64,000 bases of DNA, from assembly GCA_963826695.1 (NCBI GenBank), contig CAWGXZ010000001.1, positions 62,001 through 126,000 on the forward strand. The letters run 5' to 3'. Both the position numbers and the translations under genes were made by a program. Below the pieces are notes generated by a model. That model searched no databases. It saw nothing but the letters and a program-made list of their open reading frames with translations, and was not told the origin of the DNA. Shown here one piece after another: positions 1 through 8,080 of the stretch. Source of the DNA: CAWGXZ01 sp963826695. GTDB lineage: Bacteria; Pseudomonadota; Gammaproteobacteria; Burkholderiales; Burkholderiaceae_C. Within the stretch, counting starts at the first letter, position 1, and the number at the start of each line of letters is the position of its first letter.

Positions 1-224
1 GCGCGGTTCTCGACGATGACCGTCTGGCCCAGCTTCTCCTGCAGCTTGGCACCGATCATGCGAGCCAGCACGTCGGTGGTGCCGCCGGGGGCATACGGCG
101 AAAGGATCTTGATGGCCTGCTTGCCAGGCCAGGCCTGTGCGGCCGCATCGAGCGGCATCCCAAAGGCAGCCAGTGCGAGCAGCGAGGCGCTGCCAACAGC
201 GGTCAATCGGCGTCTTGAAATCAT
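1..224 (-). CDS. Bug-family (TctC-like) periplasmic substrate-binding protein, partial
   Basis: This is the N-terminal end of a tripartite tricarboxylate transporter receptor; the gene runs off the left edge of the window. The visible 74 codons start at ATG 224 with a signal peptide (Arg-rich n-region ISRRR, then a hydrophobic Ala/Leu core ending near AQA). They continue into the family pattern: a strand like IKILSPYAPGG, then TDVLARMIGAKLQEKLGQ and VIVENR. Bug proteins bind small carboxylates in the periplasm, and many occur as orphans without TctAB membrane genes. The ligand cannot be told. A second member of the family lies at 26666-27637. Confidence 0.85.
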   Translation of the reverse strand, partial: MISRRRLTAVGSASLLALAAFGMPLDAAAQAWPGKQAIKILSPYAPGGTTDVLARMIGAKLQEKLGQTVIVENR

Positions 225-325
225 GGTGGGGTTCTGCTGGGTGCGTCCGCTGAGGTCATGGACGACATCGACGGTCCATGGGCATCTCAGGTTAACACCG
301 CGGCGTGGTGCTCGCCGGCAGGCCG

Positions 326-1531
326 CTATTGCAGCGGCACTGAACCCGAATCCTCGTAGCGGCCCTTGCCATAGCCCTTGGCGCGGTACATGGCCTGGTC
401 GGCACTGCGGATCAGTGCCGCCGCGTCGGCCGCATGATCCGGGTAGACGCTGACGCCGACGCTCGCGCTCGGCTGGACCCGCTCGCCTCCGATCGCAATT
501 TCCTTGTCAACCATCTCGACGATCCGCTGTGCCACCAGCGTGGCCTCGGTCAGCGAGCAATCCTCCATGATGACGGTGAACTCGTCGCCGCCAAGGCGAC
601 AGACGGTATCCGAGCCCCGGGCGCAGAGGCTCAGCCGAGTCGCCACCTCGCGCAACACACGGTCGCCCGCCTCGTGACCATGGCGATCGTTGACCGACTT
701 GAAATCGTCCAGGTCGACCAGCAGCAGGGCGAAGCTGTTGCGCCGCCGCCTGGCCCGCTCGAGCGCGTGCTCGAGTCGGTCGAGAAAGACGCGCCGGTTG
801 TACAGCCCGGTCAGCGGGTCGAGGTTGGCAACGCGTTCGAGCTCGGAATAGGCCTGCGCCAGCACCGCCATGTCGCGGCGCGCCTTTTCCGCCACCTCGC
901 CGGCATTGCGGTAGGTCGCCAGTTCGGCTTCGAGCAGCGCCACGCGCTGCTGCAAGCCGGCGATCGTTCGACGCAGGCTATGCGGATCGGCCGCGGCCTT
1001 GATCGACAACCCGCACGGCACCACCAGCGAATGCACCCTGCACAAGGCCTCGACGGCATCGGGCGACCAGGCCGCGCCGAGCCGATGCATCGAGTAGAGG
1101 CAATGCAACTGCAGCGCGTGCTGCTTGGCGAAGCCGCACCAGATTTGCTCGAGGACCTGGACGGACTTCGCATCGCCGATGCCCCCGAGCATCGCCCCGA
1201 GTTCCGACACGAGGCGCACCCGCCGCGGGCTCGCACCACGCACTTGCGCCACCAGACCACCAACCACGGCATCGAAGCGATCGGGATCGGGAATGCCCGA
1301 GACGAGGATCTGGGCCAGCACTTCCTCGGCGTCGGCAGTGAGCAGCGCCCCTTCGGAATCCGCGCCCGCTGGAAGGCCACCATGGACGCGGGACGACAGC
1401 TCCTGCAGATTTGCGGCCGCGGCGATCACCAGCACCGACTCGCCTGCATTGCGCGAGCAGACGACGAGTTGCGCCGTGGCATCGACGACCGACCTGTCGT
1501 CGCTGCAAAACTGAACCACATGGGCGTTCAT
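326..1531 (-). CDS. MEDS-domain diguanylate cyclase (GGDEF)
   Basis: Predicted c-di-GMP synthase of about 401 residues. The C-terminal half is a complete GGDEF domain: it has DPLTGLYNRR at its start, the active-site motif RLGGDEF, and an RxxD inhibitory site (RGSD) five residues upstream, so product inhibition is likely. The N-terminal part (HVVQFCSDDRSVVDA, then a segment like GESVLVIAAAANLQEL) resembles the MEDS/DcmR sensory domain. A helical, probably coiled-coil linker with QQRVALLEAELATYR joins the two. No membrane segment is seen, so it is probably cytoplasmic. I chose ATG 1531 because the MEDS-like homology begins right after it; an in-frame GTG at 1648 would add 39 unconserved residues. 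The signal sensed is unknown. Confidence 0.85.
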   Translation of the reverse strand: MNAHVVQFCSDDRSVVDATAQLVVCSRNAGESVLVIAAAANLQELSSRVHGGLPAGADSEGALLTADAEEVLAQILVSGIPDPDRFDAVVGGLVAQVRGASPRRVRLVSELGAMLGGIGDAKSVQVLEQIWCGFAKQHALQLHCLYSMHRLGAAWSPDAVEALCRVHSLVVPCGLSIKAAADPHSLRRTIAGLQQRVALLEAELATYRNAGEVAEKARRDMAVLAQAYSELERVANLDPLTGLYNRRVFLDRLEHALERARRRRNSFALLLVDLDDFKSVNDRHGHEAGDRVLREVATRLSLCARGSDTVCRLGGDEFTVIMEDCSLTEATLVAQRIVEMVDKEIAIGGERVQPSASVGVSVYPDHAADAAALIRSADQAMYRAKGYGKGRYEDSGSVPLQ

Positions 1532-1728
1532 CGAAACCGCGAATTGCTGCTTTTCGATGGCCCGCGCACGCCCAGGAAAACGCCAGGGGTGCAGGAGATC
1601 GGGGCTGCCAAGGGGGACGCCCAAGTTCCTGAAACTGGGGACGGCCACAGATTACATCGCATGTTGCGGAATGTAACCAGTCGCCCGACGGGCCGGTGCG
1701 ATGCGTCGACATGAAGCCACACACCGAA

Positions 1729-1804
1729 TGGTGGCCAAGGGCGGAATCGAACCACCGACACGCGGATTTTCAATCCGCTGCTCTACCGACTGAGCTACTT
1801 GGCC
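1729..1804 (-). tRNA. tRNA-Phe (GAA)
   Basis: A 76-nt cloverleaf on the minus strand. The acceptor stem GGCCAAG/CTTGGCC is intact, the D-arm is GCTC...GAGC, and the anticodon stem GCGGA/TCCGC encloses loop TTGAAAA with anticodon GAA. The T-arm is GGTGG-TTCGATT-CCGCC and the 3' CCA is encoded. Confidence 0.97.
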
Positions 1805-1815
1805 AACAGGGGAAA

Positions 1816-1821
1816 ATTATA
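1816..1821 (-). promoter_or_regulatory. -10 box of tRNA-Phe promoter
   Basis: A perfect TATAAT on the minus strand ends 12 nt before the 5' end of tRNA-Phe. This is the right place for a sigma-70 -10 element. I do not see a convincing -35 hexamer, so the call rests on position and the -10 match. Confidence 0.45.
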
Positions 1822-1876
1822 GCCGCCGCGTTCGCCGCCGCCTGCGCCGAGCAGGTCGACCCTCAGGCCCGTGTCG

Positions 1877-2560
1877 TCAGGCCAGGCCGCGCTTGCCGCG
1901 GCTGAGATCGACGCCCAGCTGCTTCAGCTTGCGATAAAGATGCGTGCGTTCCAGCCCCGTCTTTTCCGCAACGCGGGTCATGCTGCCGTTTTCCTGCACC
2001 AGATGAAACTCGAAGTAGCTCTTCTCGAAGGCGTCGCGCGCTTCGCGCAGGGGCCGATCGAGATCGAAGGTCTGCTCGGCACTCAACCCCGGCGCCGTGG
2101 CAGGCGGCATGGCAGCCGAATGGTTGTTCGAAAAGTCGGTGCGCTGCCCGAATGCCGTCCGCGAACCCGGCGTGGAACTCGCCACCGAGCGCGGTGCCGG
2201 CTTGGCCAGCCCCTGCTCGACCGAGCGCAGCAGCTTCTGCAAGGTGATCGGCTTCTCCAGAAAAGCCATCGCCCCATGACGCGTCGCCTCGACGGCGGTG
2301 TCGATCGTGCCATGGCCGCTCATCATGATGACCGGCATCGACAGCTTGCCCGCAGCGCCCCACTCCTTGAGCAACGAGATGCCGTCGACATCGGGCATCC
2401 AGATGTCGAGCAGCACCAGGTCCGGACGTTCACGCTCGCGGTAGGCACGCGCCTGCGCTGCGTTCTCGGCCAGTTCGACGCTGTGACCTTCGTCGCTCAG
2501 GATCTCCGACAGCAACGCGCGGATGCCGAGTTCGTCGTCAACTACAAGTATCGTGGCCAT
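1877..2560 (-). CDS. Response regulator, receiver plus Fis-type HTH (NtrX-like without AAA+)
   Basis: A 227-residue two-component regulator. The receiver domain (about 1-120) has acidic residues D8/D9, phospho-acceptor D52 in LVLLDIWMPD, and K103 in FLEKPI. The C-terminus (about 185-227) is a Fis-family helix-turn-helix (VAEKTGLERTHLYRKLKQLG). The sigma-54-activating AAA+ domain of full NtrX/NtrC proteins is absent; a Pro/Ser-rich linker takes its place. It therefore should act like a RegA/ActR-type DNA binder and not remodel sigma-54 polymerase. It starts 6 nt after the stop of the NtrY-like kinase gene, so the two are surely one operon and cognate partners. Confidence 0.88.
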   Translation of the reverse strand: MATILVVDDELGIRALLSEILSDEGHSVELAENAAQARAYRERERPDLVLLDIWMPDVDGISLLKEWGAAGKLSMPVIMMSGHGTIDTAVEATRHGAMAFLEKPITLQKLLRSVEQGLAKPAPRSVASSTPGSRTAFGQRTDFSNNHSAAMPPATAPGLSAEQTFDLDRPLREARDAFEKSYFEFHLVQENGSMTRVAEKTGLERTHLYRKLKQLGVDLSRGKRGLA

Positions 2561-2566
2561 GAACCC

Positions 2567-4852
2567 TCAATGCGACGCCGCGTCGCTCGGCGCCGCCGGG
2601 TCCGGCGCCAGTTTGGAAAATGATAGCGAAACTTGCGCGCCGGCAATTCCAGGCTCGCCTGCGTCGCCTGCCGCAGCCGACGGCAGGTTGGCGATGCGCA
2701 CCCTCGCACCGTGCTCGTCGGCAATCTTCTTGACCACGGCCAGGCCCAGCCCGGTGCCCTTGGTCTTGGTGGTGACATAGGGTTCGAAGGCGCGCTTGAG
2801 CACCTTGTCCGGAAAGCCGCCGCCGTTGTCCTGCACGATCAGCCGCACCGCCCGCACCACGCCGGTGTCGTCGTTGCCGCTTTCGGTCACCAAGCGCACC
2901 CGGCCGTCGGCCAGATCGGCAACCGCGTCGAGCGCGTTCTGCAGCAGGTTGTGAATGACCTGCCGTAGCTGTGTCGGATCACCGAGCATCTGCGGCAGCC
3001 CGGGCTGCAGTACCGCGACGAGCACGCCCGCCTCGAGGGGCTGCGCGTAGAGCGCCAGCACCTCCCCGGCCAGCGCGTTGAGGTCGAGCGGCGTCAATTT
3101 GGCCGCAGGCAGCCGCGCATAGTCGCGAAATTCGTCGACCAGCCGCTTCATCGCCTGCACCTGGTTGACGATCGTCGCCACCGAGCGCACCAGCATCGCC
3201 CGGTCAGGGCCTTCCAGCCGCGCCTCGAGCTTGTGCTGCAGCCGCTCGGCCGATAGCTGGATGGGGGTCAGCGGATTCTTGATTTCATGCGCCAACCGCC
3301 GTGCGACCTCGCTCCACGCCTCGCTGCGCTGCGCAGAAACCACCTCGGTGATGTCGTCGAAGACCAGCAGCCGGGCGCCTTGCGGCAGCGCTGCGCCGCG
3401 CACCAGCAGCGTCTGGCCGTCGCGCTCGCGCCCGGCAAGCGACTGCGTCCGCAGTTCAAAGGAGTCCTGCCATTGGTCGCGCTCGCCGGCCTCGGGGCTG
3501 CTCGCATGGACATCGAAGCGCTGGGCGAGCGCCGCAGCGAAGTCGGCCAGGCCCGGCACATCGCCCAGCCGCCGCCCCTGATAGACCGATACCGGCAGGC
3601 GCAGGATGCGGGTGGCGCCGGGATTGACCGTATCGATCGCGCCGTCGCGGTCGAAGACGATGACGCCGGCCGTCAGGTTGTCGAGGATCGTCTGCAGATT
3701 GGTGCGCGCCGATTCCACCTGCGTCACGCTGCGCTGGACCAGCTCGCGGGCGTCGGCGAGCTGGGCGGTCATCGCGGCAAACGTTCGCGTCAGGCCGCCG
3801 AGTTCGTCGCGCGACGAAAACACCTTCTTGGCGCTCAGATCCCCCTGGGCGACCTCCTGCATGCCCTGCGCCAGCAGCAGCAGCGGTCGCGCCAGCTGGT
3901 TCGACAACGCCACCGCCAGCAGCAAGGCGCCGAAGACTGCCAGGATCAGCGCCAGCGTCAGCGTGCCGATGTACATCTCGCGCAATCCCCGGCGCGCCAG
4001 GGCGCGCTGCTGGTATTCGCGGTAGGCCGATTGCACCGAGAGTGCATTCGCCGCCAGCCTGGTCGGCAGCATCTCGGTGACATAGAGGAAGTGCTCCGGC
4101 TGCGACAGGTCGAAGCTGGCATCCGGAATCCAGGCCAGCGCACGCACCCGTGCCGCCACCGCCGGCTGCGAACTGCCCGACAGATCGTCGTCGAGCCCTT
4201 CGAGCGCTGCGGCAACCCGCATCTGCCGCGCCTGCCGCAACATCGCCGGCGCGGGCCGGTCGGCGGTGAAGCTGGCGCTCGGGCCGCCGGCACTCATCTG
4301 CACCTGCCCGGTCCCGCTGACGATCGCAAGCTGCTGCGCCGAAAGCTGCTCGCGCAGCCGTTCCAGCGCCAATGGCTGCACATCGGCGCGCGTCTCGCCG
4401 AGCCGCTCGGCAGCCAGCCGGGTCTTGGTCGAAAGATCGGCGACCTTCGCATCGAGCGTGTCCCGCCCCAGGTTGAGGCCGGCATCGAGCGCGCCTTCGA
4501 CCTTGACGTCGAACCAGCTCTCGATGCTGCGCGAGACGAACTGGTAGCTGACGGTGTAGACCAGCACGCCCGGCACCACGCCGACCAGGGCAAAGATCGC
4601 CGCCAGCTTGAGCAGCAGCCGGCTGCCGTACTTGCCCTGGGCCACGCGCACCAGCAGCCGCACCGCGGCAATGCAGATGACGAGCACGAGCACAGCCGCG
4701 ACCACGCCGTTGACCCAGAACAACCACGAATACTGCTGTTCGTAGAAACGCCGGTTGTCCGTGGCCAGCGTCAGCATGAAGGTCAGCACCAGACCGGCGC
4801 CGGTCATCGCCACCAGCGACACGAACCAGGCCCAGCGCGTTCCCTTGGTCAT
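2567..4852 (-). CDS. NtrY-like membrane sensor histidine kinase
   Basis: A 761-residue sensor kinase. The N-terminus has at least three hydrophobic segments (from MTKGTRWAWFVSLVAMTGAG onward), then a long region bounded by a further membrane helix (YIGTLTLALILAVFGALLLA). A HAMP-like segment (NQLARPLLLLAQGMQEVAQG), a PAS-like domain, HisKA with the phospho-His motif AHEIKNPLTPIQLSAERL, and HATPase_c with N-box NLLQNALDAV, DNGGGFP and GTGLGLAVV follow. This architecture matches NtrY, a nitrogen/redox-type sensor. The start at ATG 4852 excludes an out-of-family 56-residue extension overlapping the DUF4390 gene. It lies 13 nt after the DUF4390 stop and 6 nt before its regulator. Confidence 0.9.
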   Translation of the reverse strand: MTKGTRWAWFVSLVAMTGAGLVLTFMLTLATDNRRFYEQQYSWLFWVNGVVAAVLVLVICIAAVRLLVRVAQGKYGSRLLLKLAAIFALVGVVPGVLVYTVSYQFVSRSIESWFDVKVEGALDAGLNLGRDTLDAKVADLSTKTRLAAERLGETRADVQPLALERLREQLSAQQLAIVSGTGQVQMSAGGPSASFTADRPAPAMLRQARQMRVAAALEGLDDDLSGSSQPAVAARVRALAWIPDASFDLSQPEHFLYVTEMLPTRLAANALSVQSAYREYQQRALARRGLREMYIGTLTLALILAVFGALLLAVALSNQLARPLLLLAQGMQEVAQGDLSAKKVFSSRDELGGLTRTFAAMTAQLADARELVQRSVTQVESARTNLQTILDNLTAGVIVFDRDGAIDTVNPGATRILRLPVSVYQGRRLGDVPGLADFAAALAQRFDVHASSPEAGERDQWQDSFELRTQSLAGRERDGQTLLVRGAALPQGARLLVFDDITEVVSAQRSEAWSEVARRLAHEIKNPLTPIQLSAERLQHKLEARLEGPDRAMLVRSVATIVNQVQAMKRLVDEFRDYARLPAAKLTPLDLNALAGEVLALYAQPLEAGVLVAVLQPGLPQMLGDPTQLRQVIHNLLQNALDAVADLADGRVRLVTESGNDDTGVVRAVRLIVQDNGGGFPDKVLKRAFEPYVTTKTKGTGLGLAVVKKIADEHGARVRIANLPSAAAGDAGEPGIAGAQVSLSFSKLAPDPAAPSDAASH

Positions 4853-4865
4853 CACGCGGCGGCGC

Positions 4866-5462
4866 TCATTCGAGGCGGTGGCTGCGCTCCAGTCGCAGGC
4901 TCCAGTCGGGCTGGCCACCGATGCCGATCTGCAGCGGGCGCGGCAGCAAGCTGGTGTCGAGGCGGTAGCTGAACTGCAGATAGTGCGCGACGCCGGCTTC
5001 GATCTGGCCGGGCTCGGCAACCTTCCAGTCGGTGATTCGGCGCGTCGACGCCAGGGCCTCGCCGAGCAGGTCGAAGTTCTGGTTCAGGCCCCCGAAGCTG
5101 ACCCGGTACTTGCGCGTCAGCGGCTGGAAGGCAAGCCGCCAGACGCGCTCGGCCACCGCCACCCGCCGGTCGCGCCAGTACCAGCGGCTGTGCCAGAGTT
5201 CGGCGCGGGCCACGAAGTACAGCGGCACGCCCTTGAGCAGCGCGTCCTCGACGCTGCGCGGCAATTCGTAGGCGATGGCGAAACTCAGCGTCACGCCCTC
5301 CTCGCCGCGCTGCACGTCGAACTGGCGCAGTTCGGCCTCCTGGGCGTGCAGCGGTGCCACCAGCCACAGAGCGGCGGCGCTGCCGCAAAGCCGCCGGCGC
5401 GACAGTCGCACGTCAACCTGGTGTGGCGGCCGTGCGGGCGGCGGGTTCGGGCGCAGGGTCAC
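4866..5462 (-). CDS. DUF4390 domain-containing exported protein
   Basis: A 198-residue protein with a Tat- or Sec-like N-terminus (SRRRLCGSAAALWLVAPLHAQ) and a mature part made of beta-strand-like segments, including WYWRDRRVAVAERVWRLAFQ and YRVSFGGLNQNFD. These match the DUF4390 family found between rsmB and ntrY genes in betaproteobacteria. The function is unknown; the conserved gene order suggests an envelope-related role linked to the kinase, which is inference. It overlaps the rsmB stop by 4 nt. Confidence 0.8.
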   Translation of the reverse strand: MTLRPNPPPARPPHQVDVRLSRRRLCGSAAALWLVAPLHAQEAELRQFDVQRGEEGVTLSFAIAYELPRSVEDALLKGVPLYFVARAELWHSRWYWRDRRVAVAERVWRLAFQPLTRKYRVSFGGLNQNFDLLGEALASTRRITDWKVAEPGQIEAGVAHYLQFSYRLDTSLLPRPLQIGIGGQPDWSLRLERSHRLE

Positions 5463-6805
5463 GATTTATGCAGCAGGGCGTAGTAGAAGCCGTCGGGCGC
5501 CGGCGCGCACGGGCTGCCGAGCAGCGGATTGTCGACGAGCGGCAGCAGGTGACCGGGCGCCAGGTCGCTCCGATGGCAGGCGTCGTCATGGCGCTGCAGA
5601 AACGCCTCGATCTGCTCGACCCCTTCGGCCTTGAACACCGAGCAAGTCGCATAGAGCAGCCGGCCGCCGCGCTGCAGCAGGGGCCACAACGCATCGAGCA
5701 ACCGCGCCTGCGTCGCCGCGAGCGCCTCGATGTCGGCGGGACGGCGCAGCCAGCGGATATCGGGATGGCGCCGGACGATGCCCGAGGCACTGCACGGCGC
5801 GTCGAGCAGGATCCGGTCGAACGCCACGCCGTCCCACCAGTCGCAAGGAATGGCGGCGTCCGCGACGCGGGTCTGCGCCTGCAACCCGAGCCGCGCCAGC
5901 GTTTCGTCGACCCGCGCCAGCCGCGCCGCGTCGCGATCGATCGCCGTCACCTGCACGTCGGCCGCTTCGAGCAGGTGCGCCGTCTTGCCGCCGGGCGCGG
6001 CGCAGGCATCGAGAACGCGGGCGCCGGGCCGGGCGTCCTGCAGCAGCAGCGGCGCCGCCCACTGCGCAGCCAGGTCCTGCACCGAAACCACCCCGTCGTC
6101 GAAGCCGGGCAGCGCCGACACCGGCAGGGGCTCGGTCAGCAGCAGCGCACAGCGCCCCACGCCGGTTGCCGTGGCGAGCGGCGCCGCGCCAATACCCGCT
6201 GCAGCCAGCCGCGCCAGGTACGCCTCGACGCTGCTGCGCCGTGCATTGACGCGCAGCACCATCGGCGGATGGCGCTCGGCAGCCTGCACGATGGCCGGCC
6301 ATTCCTGCGGCCAGTCGCTGCACAGCCGTTCGATCCACCACGTCGGATGGTTGTGGCGGTAGAGCGGGTCCGCCTGCAGCTGCGCATCGAGCGCCTGGCG
6401 CTCGCGCAGAAAGCGGCGCAGCACCGCATTGACAAAGCCTGCGCTGGCCGGCTTGCGCTGGCGCGCGGCGCCCACGGCCTGGTCGACCAGCGTGTGCTCG
6501 CTGTATGCGGCGCCCTCGGCGGGGCCGCCGAGCAACAAGGCGAGCGCGGTCAGCAGCAAGGCGTCGACGGCCGGGGCCGGCCGGCGTGGCACCAGCAGCG
6601 CCCGGACGGCCTGCGCCGATCCGAGCCGGCGCAGCGCCGCGAAAGCCAGCGCCTGCGTGCCCGGGCGCGCCGCGGGCGGGCAGCGGGCAATCGCCGTCGT
6701 CAGCGACTCGCCGGCACGTACCGCCTCGACGGCTTCGGCGGCGTGGCTCAGGAGTCGCGCCAGCGGCAGCGAGCGGTGGGCCGTGCGGCCATCGGAAACG
6801 TTCAC
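5459..6805 (-). CDS. rsmB: 16S rRNA m5C967 methyltransferase RsmB
   Basis: Transfers a methyl group from S-adenosylmethionine to C967 of 16S rRNA. The 448-residue protein has an N-terminal NusB-like RNA-binding domain (RSLPLARLLSHAAEAVEAV onward, AFVNAVLRRF-like helix GFVNAVLRRFLRERQ). It then has the Rossmann methyltransferase core with SAM motif VLDACAAPGGKTAHLLE and two catalytic-cysteine motifs, LDAPCSASG and YATCSVF. GTG 6805 (protein start NVSDGRTAHRSL) is chosen because longer in-frame starts overlap the divergent folE. It heads the operon rsmB / DUF4390 / ntrY-like / regulator. Confidence 0.93.
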   Translation of the reverse strand: MNVSDGRTAHRSLPLARLLSHAAEAVEAVRAGESLTTAIARCPPAARPGTQALAFAALRRLGSAQAVRALLVPRRPAPAVDALLLTALALLLGGPAEGAAYSEHTLVDQAVGAARQRKPASAGFVNAVLRRFLRERQALDAQLQADPLYRHNHPTWWIERLCSDWPQEWPAIVQAAERHPPMVLRVNARRSSVEAYLARLAAAGIGAAPLATATGVGRCALLLTEPLPVSALPGFDDGVVSVQDLAAQWAAPLLLQDARPGARVLDACAAPGGKTAHLLEAADVQVTAIDRDAARLARVDETLARLGLQAQTRVADAAIPCDWWDGVAFDRILLDAPCSASGIVRRHPDIRWLRRPADIEALAATQARLLDALWPLLQRGGRLLYATCSVFKAEGVEQIEAFLQRHDDACHRSDLAPGHLLPLVDNPLLGSPCAPAPDGFYYALLHKS

Positions 6806-6855
6806 CGCGGCAAGTCTAGGCGCAGCCAGCCGACGGCCTCGGTTACGCTCGGGCG

Positions 6856-7599
6856 GTGAATGAATCGCCCCTGACCGACGGCGCGCCGTCGCCACCCTCC
6901 CGCGACGACGACGAGACGCAGTTGCCTGCGTCCGAGCGCATCCGCTTGCGCCTGGTGCACGCCGGCTGCCGTTACCACGCCAACGACAACATCGCCGCCT
7001 TCGTGCGCGAGGGCGAGCTCGACGCGATCCAGGCCGAGGTGCAGGCCCGAATGCACGAGGTGCTGGCAGCGCTGGTGATCGACACCGACAGCGACCACAA
7101 CACGCAGGACACCGCGCGGCGCGTGGCCAAGATGTTCGTCACCGAGGTGTTCCGCGGCCGCTACCAGCCGATGCCGCCGGTGACCGAGTTCCCGAACGTC
7201 TCGCGACTCAACGAGCTGATGATCGTCGGCCCGATCACCGTGCGCAGCGCCTGCTCGCACCACCTGTGCCCGATCATGGGCAAGGTCTGGATCGGCATCC
7301 TGCCCAACGAGTATTCGAACCTGATCGGCCTGTCGAAATACGCGCGCATCTGCGACTGGATCATGAGCCGACCGCAGATCCAGGAGGAAGCCGTGACGAT
7401 GCTTGCCAACGAGCTGCAGGAGCGCGTCAAGCCCGACGGCCTGGCCGTCGTCATGGAGGCCGACCACTTCTGCATGCAGTGGCGCGGCGTCAAGGACGAG
7501 AACGCGATGATGACCAACAGCGTGATGCACGGCGCGTTCCTCAAGGACGCCAGCCTGCGCCGCGAATTTCTTTCGCTGCTCGGGCGCAAACCTTCCTGA
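6856..7599 (+). CDS. folE: GTP cyclohydrolase I
   Basis: Converts GTP to 7,8-dihydroneopterin triphosphate, the first step of tetrahydrofolate synthesis. The 247-residue protein has the family core ARRVAKMFVTEVFRG. The zinc-binding motif SACSHHLCPIMGK has C133, H135/H136 and C138; ISKYARIC is replaced by LSKYARIC, and DHFCMQWRGVKD lies near the C-terminus. It starts at GTG 6856, divergent from rsmB with a gap of about 50 bp that must hold both promoters. The N-terminal 25 residues are acidic and not part of the fold. Confidence 0.95.
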   Translation: MNESPLTDGAPSPPSRDDDETQLPASERIRLRLVHAGCRYHANDNIAAFVREGELDAIQAEVQARMHEVLAALVIDTDSDHNTQDTARRVAKMFVTEVFRGRYQPMPPVTEFPNVSRLNELMIVGPITVRSACSHHLCPIMGKVWIGILPNEYSNLIGLSKYARICDWIMSRPQIQEEAVTMLANELQERVKPDGLAVVMEADHFCMQWRGVKDENAMMTNSVMHGAFLKDASLRREFLSLLGRKPS

Positions 7600-7617
7600 A
7601 CGGCCGGGAGCCTGCAG

Positions 7618-8043
7618 ATGCTGGTGCGATTGATGTATGCAAGCCGTGCTGCCGAGTCGGTGGCGCAGGACGAGTTGCTGGCCGTGCTGAAGACATCGCG
7701 CGCCAGGAACCCGGTGATCGGCGTCACCGGGGTGCTGTGCCTCTCGGCGGGCACCTTCCTGCAGGTTCTCGAAGGCGGCCGCAGCGCCGTCAGTGCGCTC
7801 TACAACCGCATTGCCGCCGATCCGCGGCACCGCGAGGTGACGCTGCTCAGCTTCGAGGAGATCGGCGAACGCCGTTTTGCCGGCTGGTCGATGGGGCAGG
7901 TCAACCTGAACCGGCTCAATCCGGCGATCGTCATGAAGTACTCGGAAACCGGCGTGCTCGACCCGTTCGGCATTCCGGGCGCGGTCTCGATGTCGATGTT
8001 CAACGAGCTGGTCACTTCGGCGTCGATCACGGCGCAGGCTTGA
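7618..8043 (+). CDS. BLUF-domain blue-light photoreceptor (short type)
   Basis: A 141-residue stand-alone FAD-binding BLUF protein. The residues of the light-sensing hydrogen-bond network are all present: Y7 in RLMYASRA, N31 in NPVIGVTGVL, Q49 in FLQVLEG, and W90/M92 in FAGWSMG. No output domain is fused; the last 45 residues form the capping helices typical of short BLUF proteins that act by protein-protein contact. It follows folE by 18 nt on the same strand and may be co-transcribed. The downstream partner is unknown; nearby candidates include the GGDEF protein at 326-1531. Confidence 0.92.
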   Translation: MLVRLMYASRAAESVAQDELLAVLKTSRARNPVIGVTGVLCLSAGTFLQVLEGGRSAVSALYNRIAADPRHREVTLLSFEEIGERRFAGWSMGQVNLNRLNPAIVMKYSETGVLDPFGIPGAVSMSMFNELVTSASITAQA

Positions 8044-8051
8044 GGCGTGCG

Positions 8052-8068
8052 CCGGGGCTTGGCCCCGC
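8052..8068 (+). terminator. Possible hairpin between BLUF and CoA-transferase genes
   Basis: A short G+C-rich inverted repeat (CGGGGC / GGCCCCG) sits just after the BLUF stop, between two convergent genes. It has no T-run, so it is at best a weak or Rho-assisted terminator. Confidence 0.3.
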
Positions 8069-8080
8069 GCCGGCGGGTGC

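Noticed and set aside
3287..4972. A 561-codon plus-strand frame
   Set aside because: It is antisense to the NtrY-like kinase, whose domains are unambiguous.
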